Position numbers and translations under genes: made by a program
Shown: piece by piece, positions 1 to 8,477 of the stretch
Numbering within the stretch: position 1 is the stretch's first letter
Layout of the letters: each line of letters starts with the position of its first letter
Notes under the pieces: model-generated
What the model was told of the DNA's origin: nothing
Database searches by the model: none
What the model saw: the letters and a program-made list of their open reading frames with translations, nothing else
Assembly (NCBI RefSeq): GCF_009754945.1
Contig: NZ_WPIN01000004.1
Location: 682,001-746,000 of the forward strand
DNA length: 64,000 nucleotides
Direction: 5' to 3'
Origin: Spirosoma arboris
GTDB lineage: Bacteria > Bacteroidota > Bacteroidia > Cytophagales > Spirosomataceae

Positions 1-381
1 CAGCGCATCGCCCAGTCGTTTATGCCCTTGATTTGTCGATTGTCGCAACCGATTGAGATCGGTATGGACGTCGAACGGGGTGATTGTGACATAGGTTTTA
101 AGTTTGTCGTAATTAAAAAACAACTCACCTACATCAAGTGCATCCGACACGATACGCTGGTCGTTCATCGTACCACTAAGGTCGGGTTTAAGGGCCAGAT
201 TCAGAAAGGCCGAACGCACCAGATCCATCCGGGCAAACGGACTCGGAATAGATGTCGGCTGTTTCGTTGTCTGACCACCCTGCGGGTCACGGATAGCGGC
301 TATCTGGTCGGTACCAAGCGGTTTGCTAACGTACCAGTGCAGGCCAGGGGTAGGGTTATGTAAGCTGAATGTTGTTGGCAT
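1..381 (-). CDS. Uncharacterised protein of the tubulin-like locus, N-terminal part only
   Basis: This minus-strand reading frame opens with ATG at 381 and stays open for 127 codons to the left window edge, so the C-terminus lies outside. The visible part begins MPTTFSLHNPTPGLHWYVSK. It has no signal peptide or membrane segment and contains a mixed charged stretch followed by LRQSTNQGHKRLGDAL. I do not recognise a family. It follows the tubulin-like gene on the same strand, separated by a long palindrome, and is therefore probably the next member of that operon. A plus-strand frame over the same bases is a shadow. Confidence 0.6.
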   Translation of the reverse strand, partial: MPTTFSLHNPTPGLHWYVSKPLGTDQIAAIRDPQGGQTTKQPTSIPSPFARMDLVRSAFLNLALKPDLSGTMNDQRIVSDALDVGELFFNYDKLKTYVTITPFDVHTDLNRLRQSTNQGHKRLGDAL

Positions 382-399
382 GAGTAAAGGACTAAATCC

Positions 400-486
400 T
401 TTTTGTCATTCCGACGATAGGAGGAATCTCAAGCTTGATTAATACTCAACTTTGAGATTCCTCCTATCGTCGGAATGACAAAAAAA
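400..486. repeat. Intercistronic palindromic repeat, copy 1
   Basis: Arms at 400-432 and 452-484 are perfect reverse complements around a 19-base loop. Each arm carries the core GTCATTCCGACGATAGGAGG, and runs of T and A lie at the outer ends. A near-identical copy occurs at 2014-2098. The structure would form a strong hairpin in RNA from either strand and could act as a terminator, attenuator or mRNA stabiliser. It could also be a REP/MITE-like mobile palindrome. Confidence 0.9.
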
Positions 487-500
487 TCAGACTGAAAAGT

Positions 501-1991
501 TTAATAATCCATCACCTTAGGCAGTCGTTCGCGGACAAACTGATCGGTGCCTTCTGAAAATAATTGTATGAATTTATCCGCTTCACTGCCATAGGCTTTG
601 CCTTCGGCGGTTTTGTTGAGCGTCTGGTCGAAGTCGTCCACAATATCTAATTTCACATCCGACTCACCACCGAAAATGCCTTTCTTTTTCGGCTCGAAGC
701 CCCGTACAGTATGGCCGAGATTGCCCGCATCGAGCAGGAACGGCTCAAACGATCGCTTGTTCTCGCGCATCTCGGAAAGCCATTGCCGGAACGCCGTATC
801 GAAATTTTTGACGCTATTGAAAAAGCCGGAATTCAGAAATGAGGTTGAAATAGTCGGATTGGCTTTTGACCATTGTACCGTGCCAGCCGCCTGCCGAAGT
901 CGTTGACTTAAGTATGTGCTGAACAGCGCCATTTTCGACAGGGGCAAGCTAATCAATTGCTTGGTGGCTGCGGCAAGGTTGCCTAATTGAATGCTGATGC
1001 CATCCTGTTCAATGCCAAATTCCTTATACACTGGGTTCGCAGGACGACCATTCGTAACGGCCAGACTGCTATCGTCCATATTCATAAAATCCACGATGGC
1101 CAGCGCCGACGCCATTTCCACAAAATGGGCCTCGTTTTTCTGTCCGCCCGCGCCTGGGTCGTACGTGTAGGCTTTCGTCTGATCGTCGCCAATGTAATAG
1201 AGTGCGTTTACGGATGGATTCACGCCCTTCTGATAGTAGTTCAGAGCCGCTTTGGTTTTGGCGATGAACGAAGCCGGATCGATCAACTTGTTGTCGTTGG
1301 TCGTCAGGCTGAAATACGGCATCACTGATACCGCACCGATCTTCGCATTGGTGAGGAAAGCCGGATTGGGAATCTGGCCAATCGCCTGTGCTCCCCGAAT
1401 GTTTTTGAGCAAAATTGGAAAGCCTGCCGCGCCGGTTCCACCAAAAATAGAACTGACAATAAAGATTCGGTCATTAGCACCAAAGTTTTCTGCAAATGCC
1501 TGAAACACATCGGAATACCGGAACTGATTCAGTACCGTACTGCCAATATTGGGGTTGCCAACGAAACCAATGTCCATTTTGGTTTCCAGATTTTCTTCTG
1601 AAAACAGAAGACTGGCGAAGGCTTTGCTCGGTCCATCCAATCCTTCGTAATTGATATAATCCCGGAATTTCTCTTGCTGAACGCCTTGTAATTCAAAAAC
1701 ATAGGTATCTGCAATAGTGGCATTGCCACCGATTGACCGATTAAGCGTTTTGATTTCGGTGCTAAAAAAACCAGAGGTTGGTTTGGTTTGCATGCCCGCG
1801 CGAATGTTGCCGTATTCACGCAACAGATCTTTGGTTCGAAGGAGGTCGTCGTTGGTGGCATGGGGGTCCAGCACAATCGGGATCACCTCGTCGGTATTGT
1901 TCAATTTAACGCCAGAGGCCAGCAAAAACGTCAGGGCTTTCAGCACCCTCGAGCCAGTTCCGCCAATGGCGAAGACAAATAGTTTAGCCAT
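501..1991 (-). CDS. Tubulin/FtsZ-like GTPase family protein (Tubulin_2-like)
   Basis: This is a 496-residue soluble protein. Its N-terminus has a beta strand followed by a glycine loop, GGTGSR at residues 10-15, and VLDPHATN near 41-48. The tubulin/FtsZ-type phosphate-binding signature appears as FGGTGAAG at 183-190. This arrangement fits the distant bacterial 'tubulin-like' proteins (Pfam Tubulin_2) rather than cell-division FtsZ, which is shorter and carries GGGTGTG. In related families the genes sit beside vWA-domain and membrane proteins and a membrane-remodelling role has been proposed. Here the upstream neighbours are a vWA-like lipoprotein and a three-helix membrane protein, which agrees. 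GTP binding and polymerisation are inference. Palindromes flank the gene on both sides. Confidence 0.75.
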   Translation of the reverse strand: MAKLFVFAIGGTGSRVLKALTFLLASGVKLNNTDEVIPIVLDPHATNDDLLRTKDLLREYGNIRAGMQTKPTSGFFSTEIKTLNRSIGGNATIADTYVFELQGVQQEKFRDYINYEGLDGPSKAFASLLFSEENLETKMDIGFVGNPNIGSTVLNQFRYSDVFQAFAENFGANDRIFIVSSIFGGTGAAGFPILLKNIRGAQAIGQIPNPAFLTNAKIGAVSVMPYFSLTTNDNKLIDPASFIAKTKAALNYYQKGVNPSVNALYYIGDDQTKAYTYDPGAGGQKNEAHFVEMASALAIVDFMNMDDSSLAVTNGRPANPVYKEFGIEQDGISIQLGNLAAATKQLISLPLSKMALFSTYLSQRLRQAAGTVQWSKANPTISTSFLNSGFFNSVKNFDTAFRQWLSEMRENKRSFEPFLLDAGNLGHTVRGFEPKKKGIFGGESDVKLDIVDDFDQTLNKTAEGKAYGSEADKFIQLFSEGTDQFVRERLPKVMDY

Positions 1992-2013
1992 GTTTTTTTA
2001 ATGTTAGGCTCCT

Positions 2014-2098
2014 TTTGTCATTCCGACGATAGGAGGAATCTCAAGCTTGATTAATACACAACTTTGAGATTCCTCCTATCGTCGGAATGACAAAAAAA
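2014..2098. repeat. Intercistronic palindromic repeat, copy 2
   Basis: Arms at 2014-2045 and 2065-2096 are perfect reverse complements with the same 28-base core as the copy at 400-486. The loops differ by one base. It occupies almost the whole gap between the membrane protein gene and the tubulin-like gene. Confidence 0.9.
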
Positions 2099-2101
2099 GA
2101 G

Positions 2102-2545
2102 TTATTTCGACGGCCACAGCATGGGCCGGTGTTTCGCGTTTTTACTGAAATTTTTCATCACCATCGAAATGATGAAGAAAATAAGAGCGGTTAGTAAAGC
2201 CATTTCGAATGCATAACTCAGGAATACGCTAATGCCCTGGTCGAACAAAGTACCCTGATTAGAATCGGCTTCGTCGCGGGGAATGTCCTGATTGGCTTTT
2301 TGATAGCAGGTAACCAGGGTAATAATGAACAGTAATAGCGCACTGACACCCGTCATGAGCAACCAGCTACCCATACCGCTGAAACTTACTTTGTTGAATG
2401 GCCAGATGTAGAACGCAAACGCCACCACAAAGGCAAGGCCGATAGCTGTCCAGGTTAGGGGCGACAGCAATTCTTCCTGATATAAATCTTCGAGCAAGGC
2501 TCCGTTAACGAACAGGTTGTAAAAGTTATAGAGTGATTCTTCCAT
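2102..2545 (-). CDS. Small three-helix inner-membrane protein of the tubulin-like locus
   Basis: This 147-residue protein has three hydrophobic segments at about 30-49, 60-80 and 106-129. An acidic loop (residues 88-98) lies between the second and third, and the C-terminal tail is basic (KNFSKNAKHRPMLWPSK). There is no cleavable signal. I do not recognise a named family. Its place between a vWA-like lipoprotein gene and a tubulin-like gene on the same strand suggests it is the membrane partner of those two proteins, which is inference. It starts at ATG 2545, about 100 bases after the lipoprotein stop codon, in a gap filled by an inverted repeat. Confidence 0.7.
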   Translation of the reverse strand: MEESLYNFYNLFVNGALLEDLYQEELLSPLTWTAIGLAFVVAFAFYIWPFNKVSFSGMGSWLLMTGVSALLLFIITLVTCYQKANQDIPRDEADSNQGTLFDQGISVFLSYAFEMALLTALIFFIISMVMKNFSKNAKHRPMLWPSK

Positions 2546-2550
2546 GGTTT

Positions 2551-2653
2551 AATGAGTGAAAGCGCCAAAGAGTGAATGAGTGAAAGAAGATTCGCGTCAG
2601 CTTTTCGCTGGATCGCCAGCCCGCTCTTTCGCTTATTCACTCTTTCGCTCATT
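2551..2653. repeat. Imperfect inverted repeat overlapping the lipoprotein stop codon
   Basis: The left side (2551-2586) carries two variants of AATGAGTGAAAG. The right side (2626-2653) carries the complement, CTTTCGCTTATTCACTCTTT, then CGCTCATT. The inner arms at 2567-2586 and 2626-2645 match at 18 of 20 positions. The right arm overlaps the stop codon of the vWA-like gene at 2649-2651. This is the third palindrome in this operon, with a sequence unrelated to the other two. Confidence 0.7.
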
Positions 2654-4154
2654 GTAAATTGATAATAAGTGTAAAATATTCGGTTTGGTTATTTGGGTTG
2701 TAAGCGCGCTCGACACCTTGTAAGAGGTTTTGAATGCCAAAGGTCGAATTTGCATCGGGTTCTGCATCATTGGTTGTATTGGTATTGGCAATCCAGCGGG
2801 GCGGAAACTGCCGACGTAGCCGAATCGTGGCAGTACGTTCACCTCGGGCAGGTTTGTCGGTAGTGAGCAACAGTTTGTGAGTTGTACCATTCGCACCCGC
2901 ATACGTCTGAACACCAGAAACCTTGAAATTGTCTTTTCCATCCACAACATACTGACTGGCATCGGTCAATAAGGAGGCTGGTAAACGTAAGGCTGACAAA
3001 TCTACGGCTATCGGAACCGTCAGGCTTTTGTCGGTCACGTCAGGCTGTACATCCGTAAGGGCGTGAACAGCTTTGGCGTGGCTTCGAACTTCTTCGTCAG
3101 ACCGTTTAAAACGACCTTTACGAGCGGGATCAGTGACCAGCACGGTATAAAATGGGGTTACAGCTTTTTCATCGCGACCAAAGAACCACGAATCGGCAAA
3201 GCCCGGCAATTGATCGAATCGCCGGATGGTCTGATAAGTTTGGTCCTGATAAAGTCGCTGGATGGTTTCGTTACGGCCAATCAGACAGAGATAATAAGGT
3301 CGTTCGCCCACATATTTTTTCTTAGCATTGTTCCAGCTATAATACGTCCCGTCGAAGTCGGCGTTGAATTTCAGCACCAGCATCGAGTGTGTATTGGCGT
3401 AGGGATTGAATACCGTTGTGAGCAATGAGCTGGCTGCATCGAGCGTTTTTTGAGCGCTCATACCCGTCAGATTAGGGTCGGAATAAATCAGATCGGAGAC
3501 CAGAACGCTCAAGTCATCGCCGGATGTATTACGCAGGATTTCGGTAAAAATCCCTTCGAAATCGGTGCTGGTCGTCTTGCCTTTGGTTTTAGCAACCGTA
3601 AATATATTTTTCTCCTTGAAGAACTGTGGTAACGACAAGCCGAGGTCATTGACCTCAGTATTCACGACGAACAGTTTGCCTTGACCGGGATTGACAGCAT
3701 CGAACTCGGTCAGCACATCGTTGAGAGTTCGCTTGAAAGCCCCGTTTCCACCAGGCGCGTCGTAAGGAAACATGCTTCCGCTGGCTTCCAGATAGAGTTT
3801 TAAGCGTAACGGCTTGCCAGAAGCCACTGTACCCGACAAATTTACGGTGGGCGTTTTGCCGTCTTTGGCTAACTTACGATAAACACGATTACGTTTAATA
3901 TAGGCCAGTAGAGCCGATTCATCGAGTTTACCATCGGGAGTGAGCAGGGCTGCCGTTTTTTTATCCTTACCAAGCTCTTTGCTTTCCTGCGCTACAAATA
4001 CCCGGAGGGCGTCAGCTTCGGCTACGTCGATGGTGTTGTCGTCCAGCGCATCACTAATTTGTTCGTCTAAATGATCTGCCGAACTGGAACAGCCCGACAG
4101 CCATCCCGCCGATACAACAAGAAGTATGAGTACATAAAAACGAAGGTGGGTCAT
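2649..4154 (-). CDS. Lipoprotein with von Willebrand factor A-like domain
   Basis: This 501-residue protein has a lipoprotein signal peptide with lipobox LSGC (Cys22), followed by an acidic linker. A vWA-like core starts near residue 117 with KLYLEASGSM. The first MIDAS position is Glu instead of the usual Asp of DxSxS, while the S-G-S part is kept. A later strand, VLVSDLIYSDPN, is typical of vWA folds. The C-terminal half holds a second beta-rich region. It is the first gene of a minus-strand set that continues with a membrane protein, a tubulin-like GTPase and an unfinished gene. Attachment to a membrane leaflet facing the periplasm is inferred from the lipobox. Metal binding may be weakened by the Glu substitution. 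Confidence 0.7.
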   Translation of the reverse strand: MTHLRFYVLILLVVSAGWLSGCSSSADHLDEQISDALDDNTIDVAEADALRVFVAQESKELGKDKKTAALLTPDGKLDESALLAYIKRNRVYRKLAKDGKTPTVNLSGTVASGKPLRLKLYLEASGSMFPYDAPGGNGAFKRTLNDVLTEFDAVNPGQGKLFVVNTEVNDLGLSLPQFFKEKNIFTVAKTKGKTTSTDFEGIFTEILRNTSGDDLSVLVSDLIYSDPNLTGMSAQKTLDAASSLLTTVFNPYANTHSMLVLKFNADFDGTYYSWNNAKKKYVGERPYYLCLIGRNETIQRLYQDQTYQTIRRFDQLPGFADSWFFGRDEKAVTPFYTVLVTDPARKGRFKRSDEEVRSHAKAVHALTDVQPDVTDKSLTVPIAVDLSALRLPASLLTDASQYVVDGKDNFKVSGVQTYAGANGTTHKLLLTTDKPARGERTATIRLRRQFPPRWIANTNTTNDAEPDANSTFGIQNLLQGVERAYNPNNQTEYFTLIINLQ

Positions 4155-4246
4155 GAACGGTTAATTTTTCTTAAATTTCTATACAACCTAACGAAGCCAC
4201 CATCCATTTTATGTCAATCGGTACGGATTAACGATAAACGGACGTT

Positions 4247-4254
4247 TACCTTTG
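4247..4254 (+). promoter_or_regulatory. Candidate Bacteroidota -7 promoter element
   Basis: TACCTTTG fits the Bacteroidota primary sigma -7 consensus TAnnTTTG and lies 20 bases before the ATG at 4274. No convincing -33 TTG/TTTG element is visible at the usual spacing, so support is limited. Confidence 0.35.
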
Positions 4255-4273
4255 TAGTCTGATTAATTCAAAC

Positions 4274-6019
4274 ATGACGCTTCGCCACCTCGTAGTAATT
4301 TTCTTATTGGCTCTTCCGATTCTGCTCCAAAACTGCGCTCAGGTAGCTCAACCGCCCGGCGGCAAGAAGGATACATTGGCACCAAAGTTAGTGAGTAGTA
4401 TGCCAGCCGCCCGCCAATTAAATTATAAAGGAAAAACCGTTGAACTGGAGTTTGACGAATATGTGAACAGCGAAAACCTCCAGCAGAAAATTACGATTAC
4501 GCCCCAGGACAGCAATACATTCGTCGTGAAATCGCTGCCTCAGGGCCTCCGATTGAACTTTAATAAACCGTTCCTGCCCAACACCACCTATACCATTGAT
4601 TTTGCGGATGGGATTAAGGACATCACGGAGCGAAATATTGCCAAAAATACCAAAGTTGTGTTCAGTACGGGCCCTGTTATCGACTCGCTTTTTCTAACGG
4701 GCAACGTTGTCGACGACGAAAGTCGAACACCTCTGCTAGGCTTTGTTGTTGGTCTTTTTGCATCTACCGATACATTGCCAATCAACCGGAAACGTCCTCA
4801 ATATTTTGCCCGGACAGATAGTAGTGGCAATTTCCGCATTGAAAATGTAAAGGCTGGACCTTATAAAGTGTATGGCTTCGACGATAAGGATTTGAATCTT
4901 GTGAATAATACGCCAGGGGAGCGGGTTGCTTTTCGTGACAGTGTACTGAATCTCAATCGAAATTATAGCGATATCAATATGGTGGCCTTTCGTGGATACG
5001 GTAAACCACGAATCAGCCGACGCGAACGAACCGACGAAACACTGGGATTAGAGCTAAGTAGCGGTATTGCCAGCTATAAATTGCGATACGGTAAACCTGT
5101 GTCTACGTCGGCCATTTCCTCAACAGCTACATCCACGACTGGGGTTTCAACAACGGCTGTATCCACCTCGGCAACGTCTACAACGATTACTGAAGCTCCT
5201 TATACAGGTGATACGCTGGTGTCATTTCTGGAAAACCCTAAAATGATTCGCCTATTCCGACCAGCCAACCGTGCTGCCGACGATACACTACACCTCACTA
5301 TTGTAGCTGAAGATTCGGTTGGAAATGTTACCGAACTTAGAGAACGAATTTACTTTTCTCCCCTGAAAACGAGGGCCAAAAATCGATCCGCGCTGACGGT
5401 TCAGATAAGCCCTCCGGCAGGCGAACCGATTGACAACAATCTGGAATTTACCCTGGTGTTTAGTAAGCCAGTATTTCGTTACGACACAAAGTTGATCATT
5501 ATCGGGCCCGATAGCACAAAACCCTTTACACTCACGCCAGCTAATCTGACGTGGAGTAATAACAACTCCCGATTGGTTATAAAACAATCGACCAACCTGC
5601 GCGATAGTCTGCTGTTCCGATTGCAAAAAGGCTCATTTATTAGCGTTCAGGGCGATACGTTGGCCAAATATTCTGCCAGATATACCATTGCTGAGGAAGA
5701 TAGTTACGGCCTGATTGCTGGGCATGTTAGCCCAGCAACCATTGGCTCAGCAGGAAAAAACTTCATTGTAGAGTTGCTGGATGATAAATACAAAGTAATC
5801 CGAACGGCTTACGGAACGCCAGCCTACAGTTTTGGTCGGCTTAAACCGGGCCTCTACCGCGTCCGACTGATTATTGACGCCAACGCCAACCGAAAGCGCG
5901 ACATTGGTAATGTGCAGAAGGCTATTCAACCCGAACGCATTATTTATGCTCCTGGTACGGAGGAAAACGGCACCATTCGTGTCAAGCAGAATTTCGAACT
6001 GACAGATACTGATTTTTAA
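4274..6019 (+). CDS. Ig-like domain lipoprotein of Bacteroidota
   Basis: This 581-residue protein has a lipoprotein signal ending at the Cys of LLQNC (Cys21). The next residues, QPPGGKKDTLAPKLVSSMPA, lead into a bacterial Ig-like domain (about 35-130) with the FDEYVNSENLQQKITITP pattern common in Bacteroidota surface lipoproteins. A carboxypeptidase-regulatory-like segment follows at about 140-210, with TDSSGNFRIENVKAGPYKV. A Ser/Thr/Ala-rich low-complexity stretch at about 276-310 repeats TSTT-like units and looks like a flexible spacer. A second Ig-like region and a prealbumin-like segment end the protein. It is divergent from the vWA lipoprotein gene. It is probably a surface or periplasmic structural lipoprotein of unknown precise role. 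Confidence 0.8.
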   Translation: MTLRHLVVIFLLALPILLQNCAQVAQPPGGKKDTLAPKLVSSMPAARQLNYKGKTVELEFDEYVNSENLQQKITITPQDSNTFVVKSLPQGLRLNFNKPFLPNTTYTIDFADGIKDITERNIAKNTKVVFSTGPVIDSLFLTGNVVDDESRTPLLGFVVGLFASTDTLPINRKRPQYFARTDSSGNFRIENVKAGPYKVYGFDDKDLNLVNNTPGERVAFRDSVLNLNRNYSDINMVAFRGYGKPRISRRERTDETLGLELSSGIASYKLRYGKPVSTSAISSTATSTTGVSTTAVSTSATSTTITEAPYTGDTLVSFLENPKMIRLFRPANRAADDTLHLTIVAEDSVGNVTELRERIYFSPLKTRAKNRSALTVQISPPAGEPIDNNLEFTLVFSKPVFRYDTKLIIIGPDSTKPFTLTPANLTWSNNNSRLVIKQSTNLRDSLLFRLQKGSFISVQGDTLAKYSARYTIAEEDSYGLIAGHVSPATIGSAGKNFIVELLDDKYKVIRTAYGTPAYSFGRLKPGLYRVRLIIDANANRKRDIGNVQKAIQPERIIYAPGTEENGTIRVKQNFELTDTDF

Positions 6020-6069
6020 GGCAAGTTAGAGGGTAGATTGAGTTTGTTTTAGCCCGTCTAGAAAATTAC

Positions 6070-6642
6070 TTAAAGTAGCTTAGCCCTAAATAATCCATTT
6101 CGAAAATTGACCGTTTCTGCGGCATCGGATGTGGTTTGTCTGCTTTTGTCCCTGATTAAAGACACCTCGAAAGTGCCCTCAATCTCACCTCTTTGCGGGT
6201 CATACTTTGTAATCTTGATCGTTCCGGTTTTAGTTAAATCTAGTTGGTATTGATCGCGAATCACATCGCCCCCAATTAATGTCATAAAGCTTACACCAAC
6301 TTTATTCGTACTAGCCTGGCAAGGTTGAGGGGTTGAGAGAGTGTACACGCCAACCGCCAGAGGTATTCTAAGAAACGTAAGCGCTTGATCGCCACAATAC
6401 CCTGCGCATAAGGCAGGAGCTTGTAAGCGGGCTTTAGGATAAGGTAGCTTATTTTCAATACTCAGATTTATCGTATTAATCCCACAAGAGTCACTGGGAT
6501 TTCTCCAGGTAGTGGAAAACCCACCCCAAGCCTGGTCATTCAGCATCGCATTCGTGTCTCCGCTAAGAGCGGGATCAGGAGTAGATTTTGAACAACCTAA
6601 CAACCCAATAAGTAGAATTAAAGGCCATTTAAAGCGCTTCAT
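6070..6642 (-). CDS. Hypothetical lipoprotein
   Basis: This 190-residue protein begins MKRFKWPLILLIGLLGC, a lipoprotein signal with lipidated Cys17. The mature part is beta-rich with four to five cysteines (SCGIN, ALCAGYCG, QPCQ), suggesting disulphides. It ends with a segment ITKYDPQRGEIEGTFEVSL. That pattern is seen in Bacteroidota lipoproteins of the DUF6252 type, but the assignment is tentative. It converges with the Ig-like lipoprotein gene and stands alone. Confidence 0.7.
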   Translation of the reverse strand: MKRFKWPLILLIGLLGCSKSTPDPALSGDTNAMLNDQAWGGFSTTWRNPSDSCGINTINLSIENKLPYPKARLQAPALCAGYCGDQALTFLRIPLAVGVYTLSTPQPCQASTNKVGVSFMTLIGGDVIRDQYQLDLTKTGTIKITKYDPQRGEIEGTFEVSLIRDKSRQTTSDAAETVNFRNGLFRAKLL

Positions 6643-6921
6643 AAATTTGTTTTCCTGAGTAGACCGAGATTAAACGATAAGCGTTGGAAAGACTGTTGTA
6701 TAATCTACACTATAATTGTGAGATGAATACTGGCGTTTGGGCAAACGGCTTTATCTCAATGCCGACGAACAGAAATGATTCCTTCTGCCTGCTTTCAGGA
6801 GTCAGATAGAAAATAGTTTTGCGACTTCAAGAAAACCCTATTGGATTGATAAATTAATAGATCAACTACTGCAACCAATAGCGCCAATTGAACATCTTCC
6901 CTGTATCAAAACGGCCTCCGT

Positions 6922-8430
6922 ATGCACTTCAAGAAACTAATTGGCTCTCTGTTGCTTAGTCTGCTGGCTTACAGCTATGTGGGAGCTCAGTCTTCACTCA
7001 TCAAAACAGATTCGCTTCATTCGACTACCTTAAATCAACAACGCTTCATTCAGGTCATACTGCCTGAAAACTATAAGGCAGCGCTCGCGCAAAAATATGA
7101 TGTGATTTATGTCTTGGATGGCGACGGAAACACGCCGTTGGTCAGCCAGATAGCTCAATTCATTCATCACGAGGGCTTTATGCCTCCAGCTATCATTGTT
7201 GGTATCAATAACATCGACCGGAATAAAGACCTGACCCCGACCCATGAAGAGGATCATCCAACTTCTGGAGGAGCAAAGGATTTCCTGACTTTCATTAAGA
7301 AGGAGCTCATTCCTTATATAGCCAAGACGTATCCCGCCAATAGCAACCATCTCCTTTGGGGACACTCGTTTGGTGGTTTATTCGTAACGTATGCCCTCCT
7401 GAACGAACCCGAACTCTTTTCTGGCTATATAGCGGCTGATCCGAGCTATTGGTGGGGGAACAGGCAAATGATGGGAATGGCCATTAAAACACTACCTGAA
7501 CTACATCCTTCACTCAAGCGGCTCTACATCAGTGGACGGCAAGGACAAGGTATGAACGAGATGGGCATTACCCGAATGGATTCTATTCTACAACGCTATG
7601 CTCCGGCACAAATACAGGCGAAAACGGTAGCCTACGAGGGCGAAACACATGGTACCATTCGGTTGAAAAGCATTTATGATGGGCTACGGTACGTTTACGA
7701 AGGGTATCACGACAAAGCGCCAGTATTTCATCCGATGAACGGTATTTTGCTAACCGGTAAGCCTATCCGACTATGGAACTTTGACGATACGACGAAAGTC
7801 CGATATACCACCGATGGAACGACGCCTTCGCAAACGTCTTCACTCATTCATAAGGTACTGACCATCAGTCAACCAACTACTGTGATCACCAGAGCCTTTA
7901 CGGCTAATCCTACCTATGACAAATTAACAACTGGTGTATTCAAGGCGGGCAACGCACTGCTACCAGGTAAGCGGGACAAGAACCTCACGCCAGGAGGCTT
8001 TCATTATCATTACTATGAAGGCCAGTGGAACCACTTACCTGATTTCGATACGTTGCAAGCCGTTAAGGAAGGACGGGCTGATAAAGATTTCAAGCTGGCA
8101 AAGTTGCCCCGTCGTACGAATTTCGGCCTGGTACTGAGCGGCCAGATTGAAATAAAAGTAGCCGGTTATTATATTTTCGCCCTTGAATCGGACGATGGCT
8201 CCCGACTCTCACTCGGTGGGCAGTTGCTCATCGGTAATGACAGCCTACCTGAAGGAAAAGGAAGAACCTATATAGTTCCGCTACAAAAAGGCTTTTATTC
8301 CTTTAAGCTCGATTATTACCAAAAAGCAGGAGATAGCAGCTTAGATCTGGAGTATGTAACTCCTGATCAGATGAATACCCGCAACCTACGATCAAATCCG
8401 ATCCCGCTGGAATTAGTATATGGTCATTGA
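6922..8430 (+). CDS. Secreted esterase with hexosaminidase-C-like and PA14-like domains
   Basis: This 502-residue protein has a signal peptide (cleavage after VGAQ, about residue 23). An esterase D/Fes-type alpha/beta hydrolase domain spans about 28-265, with nucleophile Ser149 in GHSFGG and a probable catalytic His in GETHG. A short chitobiase/beta-hexosaminidase C-terminal-like segment follows, with VRYTTDGTTPSQTS. The last 150 residues resemble PA14, with YYIFALESDDGSRLSLGGQLL and FYSFKLDYYQKAGDSSLDLEY. PA14 domains usually bind carbohydrate, so the enzyme probably deacylates a glycan or siderophore-like ester outside the cytoplasm. The substrate is unknown. Confidence 0.85.
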   Translation: MHFKKLIGSLLLSLLAYSYVGAQSSLIKTDSLHSTTLNQQRFIQVILPENYKAALAQKYDVIYVLDGDGNTPLVSQIAQFIHHEGFMPPAIIVGINNIDRNKDLTPTHEEDHPTSGGAKDFLTFIKKELIPYIAKTYPANSNHLLWGHSFGGLFVTYALLNEPELFSGYIAADPSYWWGNRQMMGMAIKTLPELHPSLKRLYISGRQGQGMNEMGITRMDSILQRYAPAQIQAKTVAYEGETHGTIRLKSIYDGLRYVYEGYHDKAPVFHPMNGILLTGKPIRLWNFDDTTKVRYTTDGTTPSQTSSLIHKVLTISQPTTVITRAFTANPTYDKLTTGVFKAGNALLPGKRDKNLTPGGFHYHYYEGQWNHLPDFDTLQAVKEGRADKDFKLAKLPRRTNFGLVLSGQIEIKVAGYYIFALESDDGSRLSLGGQLLIGNDSLPEGKGRTYIVPLQKGFYSFKLDYYQKAGDSSLDLEYVTPDQMNTRNLRSNPIPLELVYGH

Positions 8431-8477
8431 CCGCACGAAATCATGACATAGAATCAGCAGCATACGAATCTCGTTGC

